25,471 nt of DNA from Polychytrium aggregatum (taxonomy: Eukaryota > Chytridiomycota > Chytridiomycetes > Polychytriales), in NCBI RefSeq assembly GCF_025602895.1, contig NW_026516536.1, positions 1-25,471 of the forward strand. The letters are read 5' to 3'. Positions 18,480 through 25,471 of the stretch are shown here, piece after piece. The translations under genes were made by a program, and so were the position numbers. Below the pieces are notes generated by a model. The model was not told the origin of the DNA. It saw nothing but the letters and a program-made list of their open reading frames with translations, and made no database searches. Numbering within the stretch: position 1 is the first letter of the stretch; each line of letters begins with the position of its first letter.

Positions 18480-18609
18480 GGCAGCACTAGGCTGCAACAG
18501 GAGTAAATAGGCTTGCCTGTGTACTCAACGTGCCGGGGTACCAACCTGTTGGACCTGATGGCTTGTCTTCTTGAATAAAGTTGACTATAGTAACAAAAAA
18601 AAAAAAAAA
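18480..18609 (+). terminator. LINE 3' UTR with poly(A) signal, terminal palindrome and tail
   Basis: This compact 3' UTR is shared by all four copies (3138-3265, 5412-5541, 18480-18609, 25341-25469). AATAAA is at 18574-18579. The last bases before the tail, 18580-18594, form an imperfect palindrome with the perfect core ACTATAGT (18584-18591). A tail of 15 A follows; the other copies have 13, 15 and 14. A conserved 3' end next to the tail is where LINE RTs recognise their template, so the palindrome is a candidate recognition hairpin. Confidence 0.75.
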
Positions 18610-19130
18610 TGGTCTTCGCCAGGGTTGAGACTCGGCGATGGATCATGGCATCTCCATGCACTTGTCTCATGGATGATGAGTCTGATGGGGCATCCCACAT
18701 GCCATTCCGACCTCACACTCCGATCATCGGGTTCGTATCTCCCCCAAACCGACTCGGATTGGGGTATCCGAGGGCGTATCTGCCGTGGGAAAGCTGCGTC
18801 TGGGGTGTCATGGGATGTGAATTGCATCATCCATGCATCGTGGATGCGTAATGTTTGGCCATGGATGGGGAGGGTATTGGTCATCGTCGATGCTGATTCG
18901 TGCGATATCGGTGCGCAGACTGTGACGTCGATCACGATGGTCGATCACGATGGCAGATGAGTCTGGTTGGGGCGATTCCCACGATCGTTGACGCTGGCGG
19001 CGATGCAGACTGGGAAACGATAAATAGGGCAGCGAGGAAGACCAGCTTGACTGACATCGCCAATGCGAGTTTCGGATCGCCAACGCGGGATCGGATCGTG
19101 AAACACAGGTTCATCGCACATCGAGTTCTC
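18610..19130 (+). other. Non-coding stretch, probable 5' region of LINE copy 4 or residual host DNA
   Basis: This lies between the poly(A) tail of copy 3 and the minisatellite. I find no convincing gene. The open frames here are short and show no recognisable domain. It holds several GGATG/CATCC-type short repeats, a 13-bp tandem doublet at 18928-18953 and an ATAAATA TATA-like motif at 19020-19026. Base composition is less extreme than the ORFs. It could be the start of the LINE 5' UTR (then copy 4 directly follows the tail of copy 3) or a small island of host DNA. Confidence 0.5.
18928..18953 (+). repeat. 13-bp direct tandem doublet
   Basis: TCGATCACGATGG occurs twice without spacer (18928-18940 and 18941-18953), upstream of the TATA-like motif and the minisatellite. 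The function is unknown. Confidence 0.8.
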
Positions 19131-19265
19131 TGCTCCTGCCGCACCTATCCTGCTCCTGCTGCACCTGTCCTGCTCTTGCTGCACCTGTCCTGCTCTTGCT
19201 GCACCTGTCCTGCTCTTGCTGCACCTGTCCTGCTCCTGCTGCACCTGTATTGCTCTTGCTGCACC
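19131..19265 (+). repeat. 20-bp minisatellite, about 6.75 units, upstream of LINE ORF1
   Basis: There are seven head-to-tail units starting at 19131, 19151, 19171, 19191, 19211, 19231 and 19251 (the last partial). The consensus is TGCTCTTGCT followed by GCACCTGTCC. Units 3 to 5 are identical and the outer units carry one to three changes. It ends 108 bp before the ORF1 ATG and is followed by a pyrimidine-rich leader. Tandem units in 5' UTRs act as promoters in some LINEs (for example mouse L1 monomers); that role here is inference. Confidence 0.9.
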
Positions 19266-19373
19266 GTGTGGCCTGCACCACACTGCTTTCACCTCTGTGT
19301 TTGTTCCAGCTCTGCCCCTCCAGTTCCCCGCCCTCGCTCCCACACTCCCTGTCCCCTTCCCCACTGCTGAGCG

Positions 19374-21659
19374 ATGTCCAAGGACAGACCCCAGCAGTCC
19401 CTTCTCCCGGCCTCGACCATCGCTGTCGGCAGCTTGATCTTCAAGCGCAAGGAGCGACCCGTGGCCACCCCTTCCTCCCCCGCCAAGCGTCGCCTGTCCT
19501 TGCCCGACGCAATGACCATGCTCCCCAGGCCGGAGCATGACGAGCGTCTCCCCGAGTCCGAGTTCCCGTCCGTGTCCGTGCCCGAGTCCAGGCTCCCGGC
19601 CCCGCCCGAGTTCAGGTTCCCGGCCGAACCCGACTTTTCGTTCCCGCCCTTGGACCGCGCTGCCGCCCGTGCCGCCGTCGACATTGATGAACTGGAGGAC
19701 ATCAATGTCGAAGAAGACCTCAGCCCGGACCAAGAGCCTGACGCTGAGCCCTCGTCCTCCTGTGCCGACCAAGACCACCCTGCCGAGTCCCTGGCTCCCG
19801 TGTCCTCCTCCGCCGCTCCCCACCAAGACCACTGTGCCATGGACATTGTTGTCCAGCCCAGTGCCGACGTCGTCTCGGTTCCTTGGCGCGACGAGTTCTG
19901 GCGCAAGTGGCACGCCTCGTCCGACGTCGATGATCAGAAGGCTGCAACCCAGATCATCGACGTCACCAAGATGAACAACCAGCTGTGGATGGCCGTGACC
20001 GCCAAGCTGCAGTGCACTGTCCTGTGCCGCAAGTGCAAGCTCGCCTCGGCCGATCCCTGGATCGTCGTCAAGCACGGCAAGGACGAGCTCCAGCTCAAGT
20101 GTCCCCAGGCCCTCGAGGACGGACCCTGCCCCGGCCAGATGTCGGCCTTCCAGTTCTGGGCCCACATGAGCCGCACCACCAAGGAGTCCCGCAAGCTGTT
20201 TGTGGATGCGTTCTCGGACAAGTTCAAGGAGAACTTCCACACCAAGTGCGGCCTCAAGACCATGGACAAGCAGCGCGCCGTCCCCCGTGGTGCCTCTGAA
20301 GGCGCCCCTCGAGCAGCCCCTGCTTCCACTGCTGACCCCGTCGATCCAGCTCGTCGAGCTGTTGATGCTGTTGGCACTGCGTCCCCTGTCCCCAAGGCCA
20401 GGCCCGTCCTTCCGCCCCGACCCGTCGTCAAGGCCAAGACCCCTCCTCCGTCCCAGGCTCCCGTCCCTGCGATGAAACCCGAGGAGGCCCTCGCTATCCT
20501 CAAGCGAGAGGCTGACCGGGTGCAGTCCATCCTGTTCGAGGCACTCGTGGCCGACAACATGGATGCTGCCACCAAGGCCATGGTCCAGAAGATCGCCAAG
20601 TCCAATGTGGCAATCAGCCGTGCCACGGAGCAGCTCCGCAAGTCTGTTGCCAACAAGACTGCCACCCCCAAGACCCAGTCCCCCGGTTCCAAGACCCAGT
20701 CCTCCGGCTCCCTCCCTGGCTCTGCCCCTGTTTCCGCCCCGTCTCCCTCGTACAAGGCCGCTCTCTTGAAGAACGTTCGGGAGGCCGAGAGCCGTGTCGG
20801 CCGCATGTCCGAGGCCAGCCAGCTCGACGAATGGAAGAGGATGCTGACCACCGGCCGAATGCCAGGCTCCTCCAAGCCGATCCAGCCCAACCAGCACCGC
20901 CAGCCAGTCCTTGTCCCCGGGACGGTCGCCAACTCTGAGCTCCGGAACGACAAGTTCAGGGAGGCCGTCACCAACATGGACTGGCTGTACGTCGAGGGCA
21001 TCCGCTGTGGCGACCTCGGCAGTGTCCGCCGCAACCTCAAGCGATGCGGCATCGACACCAGGGAGTTGGCCGAGATCAACTTCCCTGAGGCCACGGTCAT
21101 GGAGGTCCTTGTCCGCGACAAATCCAACAAGGCCGACCTTGGTGCCCGTCTGGAGTCGCTGTCGTCCACACATGGCAGGGTCAGGGTCGTACCGGCCTAC
21201 GACGTCATCCATGGTCTCAAGCACCATGGACTGGCCCTGTCCCGATCCGATGCCATCAAGAACTTTATGGCAAAGTCCCTCCGCCAGGCAGCCAAGGCCA
21301 AGACCGCCCCTGTCCGCCGCTGCATCCAGATGCGCATCCCCGAGGAGTACCGCGACGAGTACGACTCGCTCCTCAAGAAGGCCCTATCCGGCAAGGAGGT
21401 CAAGCGGGCGGACATCACCGCCGTCCCCAAGGTCCCTGGTTCTGCCGCTGCCGCTGCCTCGTCGTCTGCCTCTGCCGCTGCCGCTACCGCTGCCCCTGCC
21501 GTTGTCGTTGCTGTCGCTGCTGCTGCTGCCCCCGCCGCTGGTGCCTCGTCAAAGCCCAGCAAGCCTCACCCCGCCTACAGAGTCCCGCTGTCCGTCATGG
21601 ACACTGACTCTGAAGGAGAGGGCCCCCGGGCCAGCAGCAGCGCTGCACGACTCCAATGA
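19374..21659 (+). CDS. LINE ORF1 protein (putative RNA-binding, Cys-cluster)
   Basis: This is an intact frame of 761 residues. ORF1 proteins of LINEs bind element RNA and form the RNP with ORF2. Seen: an N-terminal basic then Pro/Glu-rich segment (to about residue 160); a Cys cluster C218-x2-C221-x21-C243-x8-C252 (with C214 close by) that could bind zinc; a Pro/Ala/Ser-rich middle; a compact region beginning at NMDWLYVEGIRCGDL (residue 534 onward, about 80 residues, mixed charged and hydrophobic); a basic segment; and an Ala-rich low-complexity tail (about 690-730). No classical gag-type CCHC knuckle or RRM is recognised. The start ATG follows a pyrimidine-rich leader, and the stop TGA overlaps the ORF2 start. 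Confidence 0.8.
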   Translation: MSKDRPQQSLLPASTIAVGSLIFKRKERPVATPSSPAKRRLSLPDAMTMLPRPEHDERLPESEFPSVSVPESRLPAPPEFRFPAEPDFSFPPLDRAAARAAVDIDELEDINVEEDLSPDQEPDAEPSSSCADQDHPAESLAPVSSSAAPHQDHCAMDIVVQPSADVVSVPWRDEFWRKWHASSDVDDQKAATQIIDVTKMNNQLWMAVTAKLQCTVLCRKCKLASADPWIVVKHGKDELQLKCPQALEDGPCPGQMSAFQFWAHMSRTTKESRKLFVDAFSDKFKENFHTKCGLKTMDKQRAVPRGASEGAPRAAPASTADPVDPARRAVDAVGTASPVPKARPVLPPRPVVKAKTPPPSQAPVPAMKPEEALAILKREADRVQSILFEALVADNMDAATKAMVQKIAKSNVAISRATEQLRKSVANKTATPKTQSPGSKTQSSGSLPGSAPVSAPSPSYKAALLKNVREAESRVGRMSEASQLDEWKRMLTTGRMPGSSKPIQPNQHRQPVLVPGTVANSELRNDKFREAVTNMDWLYVEGIRCGDLGSVRRNLKRCGIDTRELAEINFPEATVMEVLVRDKSNKADLGARLESLSSTHGRVRVVPAYDVIHGLKHHGLALSRSDAIKNFMAKSLRQAAKAKTAPVRRCIQMRIPEEYRDEYDSLLKKALSGKEVKRADITAVPKVPGSAAAAASSSASAAAATAAPAVVVAVAAAAAPAAGASSKPSKPHPAYRVPLSVMDTDSEGEGPRASSSAARLQ
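21656..21659 (+). promoter_or_regulatory. ATGA stop-start overlap of ORF1 and ORF2
   Basis: The ORF2 ATG (21656-21658) overlaps the ORF1 TGA (21657-21659). Overlaps of this kind support translation of the second ORF by termination-reinitiation in several LINEs. No other ATG in the ORF2 frame precedes the endonuclease motifs closely enough to be a better start. Confidence 0.75.
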
Positions 21660-24600
21660 ATCCACACCCCTCGCAGGGAGGCGGCAGGGCCCAGACATCC
21701 CTGACCGTCGCTTCCTTCAATGTCTGTGGCATCAACGTCAACGACGTTGAACTCAAGAACCTCATCGACACCAACGACATCGACTTTGTCGGTGTCCAAG
21801 AAACCCTCGCCGACCTCGAACCCCGCAGCCCTCTCTGTGGCTATGCCGTCAAGGTCCCTGGTCCCCGTTGCCGCGCCGGTAGAGGCATCGCCATCCTCTA
21901 CAACCCGGCCAGGATCGACCCGCACGACTTCACCAACATTGAAGTCAGCGACAAGGGCGACGCCATGTGGGTGACATACAAACACGTCATCCACATCGGC
22001 AACTTCTACCTGTCCCCGAGCCTCAAGCTGGACGACTACCGCGAGGCCCTCCAGTCGATCCACACCAAGGCCGCCCTCCCCGACGCCCAGGTCATTGTGG
22101 TGGGTGACTTCAATGCCCACCTCAGTGCCCTGAGCGGACTGCCCACGCCGCTCCGTGGCAGGGAGAAGATCCTCGAGGACACTGTCTCCCGCGCCGGTCT
22201 CCGCGTTGTGCCTCCAGCTGTGATCCCGACCCACACCCGGCAGCGGGGTCCCAGCTGGACAACGATCGACTACATCTTTGTGTCGCATCGCCAGGCCAAC
22301 AACGACCCGCTGCTGCAGGTCGACACTGCCGGTGCCTTCCGTGGCCAGTCCGACCACTTCCCCATCTGGGCGACTCTGCGGGTACAGCCAAAGTACTACC
22401 CAAAGGTCGACCAATGGCAGTGGAAGATCGCCCAGCTCGAGGATCCCGCCGTCCGCGCCCAGTACCTCTTGGCGCTGCTGGACGAGCGCGAACGCGGTCT
22501 GCAGCGCATACAGGCTGCACTCCGGCCAATCTCAAGGGGATCGGTCATTCCGATCTCGGAGAGTGCGGCCCAGGACTGCATCGACCGCGCCTGGTCCATC
22601 ATGATCGCCCTGATCACCACCGCTGCCGACTCCACCATCGGCAAGGCTTCCATCAAGACCGTCTGGAAGGACCCGGCCCTGATCCCCGAGATGCGGCAGC
22701 TTCGCGAGAGGCGCCGCGATCTCATCTACCAGCTCAAGTTGCCCGGGCTCTCCCTCCGCGTCGCCGAGGACAAGCGCGCCGAACTCCGCGCTGTCCGCAA
22801 ACAAGAAAAGAACCTCATCGTCCAGTCCCGCCGAGCAGCCGAGACCCTGGCCATGAACAAGCTGCACTCACTCAACGCTTCCGAGGTCGCCAAGTCCCTG
22901 GCCGCCATGAAGAAGCGCAAGGAGCTCGACGACGCCTTCCACTTTGACAACTCGGACGAGGCCCTCGAGCGACTTGTGGTCCACTACGGCAAGGTCTCCT
23001 CGCACTCCCAGGACACCCCCGGTGCCGCCTTTGACCGGACCGTCGGCCCAAGACCCCTGGACACTGTTCCGCGCCTGCTCCCCGAGGATCGATCCATTCC
23101 CCGATTGTCGTCGGACGAGGTGGCCGATGCCATCGTCAAGTCCCCCAAGCGCAAGTCCTCCGGCCCGGACAAGATCAAGGCCGAGATGCTGCACCCTGTC
23201 GCTCCCGTGGTCGCTCCCTGGCTCCGGGCCATCCTGCTGGCCGCCCTCAAGGCCTCCGTCGTCCCGACCGAGTGGAACACTGTCCTGATCCACCCGGTCT
23301 ACAAGAACAAGGGTTCGATCCTCGATCCGGCCATGTACCGGCCCATCGGGTTGACCCAGGTCCTCCGCAAGATCGCCGAGCGAGTCCTGCTGCCGTTCCT
23401 CACCCGCGAGATCGGCATCATGGACATTGCCCAGGGAGGCTTCCGCCCGGACCGAGGCACCCTCGACCAGGTGTACTCGCTCGACGCTCTTGTCCGCATG
23501 AACAAGATCCTGCGACGACGAGTACAGCCTGGTCTTCCTCGACATCAAGGCCGCCTACGACACTGTCTGGCGGGAGCGCCTCTGGGACAAGATCGCCACC
23601 CGAGGTGCTGGTCCGGTCGCCGTCGGGGTCCTCAGGGCCATGTTCGACCGCACTCTTGTCCGCGTCGCCAGCAAGGGCCGCACGTCAGCAGCCTGTGTGG
23701 CTGCAGAAGGGTCTCATCCAAGGCTCGGTCCTGAGTCCCCTTCTGTTCAGTGCCCACATTGACGACCTGCCTGGACTGCTCCGAGCCGAGGACGGACTTG
23801 TGCTTGCCTCCGAGTCGCCACCACCGTCTCCGGGTCAACTCGCTCTGGTTTGCCGACTGACTGGTGTCCTCATCTGTCCGGCTGGCCGCACCCAGGCCAT
23901 GCTGGACATCTGTGAGCGTCACAGTGTCGACAATCGCTACCGCTTCTCGCCTCCCAAGTGCGAGGTGCTGTACTCGGCCTGCAACGTCGACCAGCTCCAT
24001 CCCGCCAAGCTGTACGGCACCGAGCTGCCCAAGGTCCTCCAGTTCCGCTACCTCGGTGTCATGGTCGACATTGACGGATTCCGCCCGGACCTCCAGTTCG
24101 ACAAGCTCCTCCGCAAGGTCCACATGGTCACCGACACCGTGGTTGGACTCGGCATCACCCTCGGCAAGGTCTCGGCCAAGACCATCACCCAGGTCTACAA
24201 GACCTTTGTGCGGCCGACCCTCGAATACGGGATGGCCATGGACATCCCCGGACCCAGGCTCTGCGCGACCGCCTCGACGACGCCCAGATGACGGCCCTCC
24301 GCACCATGTTCCGCGTCGGCCCCGGCACTCCCGTCGGTGCCATGCACCTCAACTGCGGCCTTCCCCAAGATGTCCGGTCCGTGTCAAGATGCTGGCCCTG
24401 CAGAACTGGGCCCGCTGGGACGACCAAGTCTCTGACGGCGACAAGATGCTGTCGATGATCCTGCGCAACAAGATCATTGCGCCCTACCACCCCGACCAGT
24501 TCCTCGGCCAAGGAGTCCGAGCCGATCCGCACTGGGCCATGGTGGTCCGCCGACAAGAGGCCGACCACTCCCTCACGGCCACGGAGATCTACCGAGGCAA

Positions 24601-25340
24601 GACCCGACACCAGCCGCCGCCGCCCGGACCGCCCCGACCCCAGCCCGTCCCGATCAAGACCCTCATCTTCGAGGACCACATGAAGAACGGCTTCGACCGC
24701 TCCAAGCAGCTCACCGCCGCCTGCACCCCGTCGACCAAGATGTCGGGACTCTGGGAGGCTCGCGGGTACCAAGGATCCATGATCATGCTCATGTTCATGG
24801 TCCGATGGCGACTCGGTGCTCTCCCAGGCCACTTCAGATTTGGCTACCGCAAGTGCAAGAACCTGGCTCGACACGGATCCGGGATCGACTTGACCAGGAC
24901 CCACGCACAGCAGTGTGTGGATCCGCATCAAGTCCTGGTCCGCAAGGTCGCAGCCCTCAAGACGGCCCACCCGACTTGGGTGGAAAGTGGTATAGCCGGA
25001 GTGGGACCAGTGGACAAGCTGCTGGACCTGCTCAGTTTCGATCGCACTCCCCCTCGCAGTCGCACCCCTCCCGCACTTGGATCACTTGCTGCTCATGTAC
25101 CCGCTCCCCGCACTGCCTTCCGAGCATTCGCACTTGGTGCACACCCAGCACCAGCCACCCACTCCCACACCAGTGTAGTCCCACCCTTGCAGTCTCTCCC
25201 TGCACCCTCATCACAGCGTAGTATAGTGCCAGCACTTGTCATTCCTCCACCCCGACCTCCCGTCGATCCTGCTATTCCCTTGTGGGAACTGCTTCGAAAA
25301 TGTGTTCACCCGCTTGGTCTCAGACCTTGTGGGCAGCTGA
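21656..25340 (+). pseudogene. LINE ORF2 (APE-RT), frameshifted in its 3' half
   Basis: The N-terminal APE endonuclease is complete: N22 (SFNVCGI), E49 (VQET), D151/N153 in GDFNAH, D205 in IDYIF and D233/H234 in SDHFPI. These are the counterparts of the APE1 catalytic residues. The RT begins normally, but from 23511 onward the frame breaks repeatedly. Compared with copy 3 there are eleven single-base insertions (23511, 23687, 23811, 23857, 23862, about 24250, 24257, 24363, 24374, 25154, 25293) and one deletion (about 25170). The pair at 23857 and 23862 destroys the FADD catalytic motif and introduces a stop. As read, the product is an endonuclease plus partial RT. The even one-base pattern makes consensus error a real alternative to decay. 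Confidence 0.88.
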
Positions 25341-25471
25341 GGCAGCACTAGGCTGCAACAGGAGTAAATAGGCTTGCCTGTGTACTCAACGTGCCGGGGT
25401 ACCAACCTGTTGGACCTGATGGCTTGTCTTCTTGAATAAAGTTGACTATAGTAACAAAAAAAAAAAAAACT

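Larger units (their letters stand above)
5412..18609. repeat. Inverted repeat: LINE arms of 3.3 kb around the chromovirus cluster
   Basis: The left arm 5412-8732 (3321 bp) and the right arm 15290-18609 (3320 bp) are the same LINE segment in opposite orientation with both tails pointing outward. The length difference is fully explained by two single-base insertions and one deletion in the left arm. The 6.56-kb spacer holds 58 further bases of copy 2 and the LTR cluster. Identity stops exactly at the end of the 15-nt tails. Confidence 0.88.
15290..18609 (+). mobile_element. LINE copy 3, lacking its 5' part
   Basis: This is a plus-strand LINE whose first base equals position 22141 of copy 4 and which starts exactly at an LTR end. 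It carries the second half of the APE domain, RT, the C-terminal region, a 115-nt 3' UTR and a 15-nt poly(A) tail (18595-18609). With copy 2 it forms an inverted pair around the LTR cluster. What follows the tail (TGGTCTTC) differs from what follows the tail of copy 2. Confidence 0.93.
19131..25469 (+). mobile_element. LINE copy 4, with both ORFs
   Basis: This is the only copy with ORF1 and the 5' part of ORF2. The order is minisatellite leader, ORF1 (19374-21659), ORF2 (21656-25340), 3' UTR, and a 14-nt poly(A) tail (25456-25469). The true 5' boundary is uncertain and lies between 18610 and 19373. The APE plus RT plus poly(A) architecture fits the APE-type LINE superclade. I cannot assign a clade. 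Confidence 0.88.

Noticed and set aside
18675..18705. Possible hammerhead-like core (CTGATG)
   Set aside because: The conserved A after CTGATG is replaced by G, and no matching GAAA plus stem arrangement was found nearby.
19131..19265. CRISPR-like array
   Set aside because: The units are contiguous 20-bp tandem repeats with no unique spacers, in a eukaryotic retrotransposon context.
18945..21227. Antisense frame of 760 codons over LINE ORF1
   Set aside because: It is Gly/Leu-rich without domains and spans the minisatellite and a non-coding stretch; sense ORF1 with its ATGA coupling is the better explanation.

Overview
The window is a retrotransposon nest from a eukaryote, most likely a GC-rich fungus and possibly an early-diverging lineage. 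The evidence is chromodomain-bearing Ty3/gypsy elements (chromoviruses), poly(A)-tailed APE-type LINEs with two ORFs, AATAAA signals, no operon or ribosome-binding-site organisation, and a D5-type primase-helicase fragment of the kind known from giant-virus insertions in such genomes. The species cannot be named from the sequence. I see no tRNA, rRNA or CRISPR array, and no convincing single-copy host gene.

Layout from left to right: 1-1529 is the 3' end of a chromovirus (integrase, chromodomain and 3' LTR) entering from the left. 1530-3130 (minus strand) is a D5-like SF3 helicase cut by that LTR. 3138-5411 (minus) is LINE copy 1, 5'-truncated, with its poly(A) tail 7 bp upstream of the D5 ATG. 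5412-8790 (minus) is LINE copy 2, whose tail abuts the truncated 5' end of copy 1 and whose own 5' part is cut by an LTR. 8791-14257 (plus) is a complete 5.47-kb chromovirus with two 309-bp LTRs, a PBS, gag, a canonical -1 frameshift signal and pol. 14258-15289 is a heavily deleted chromovirus remnant that shares the middle LTR and ends in a further LTR. 15290-18609 (plus) is LINE copy 3, lacking its 5' part. 18610-19373 is a non-coding stretch with a 20-bp minisatellite, probably the 5' UTR of LINE copy 4. 19374-25469 (plus) is LINE copy 4, with an intact ORF1 and an ORF2 that starts on an ATGA overlap but is broken by many single-base indels in its 3' half.

How the parts work together: the chromovirus makes Gag from the 0 frame and Gag-Pol by -1 frameshifting (protease, reverse transcriptase, RNase H, integrase, chromodomain). 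The LINE makes an ORF1 protein with a Cys cluster and an ORF2 protein with APE endonuclease and RT. The four LTRs appear identical, and LINE copies 2 and 3 differ by only three single-base indels that I could find, so both families look recently active, or else the assembly has duplicated sequence here. The most interesting items are the D5 helicase fragment, the frameshift cassette, the tandem LINE junctions, the mismatched LTR flanks that point to nesting plus LTR-LTR recombination, and the minisatellite leader of the LINE.
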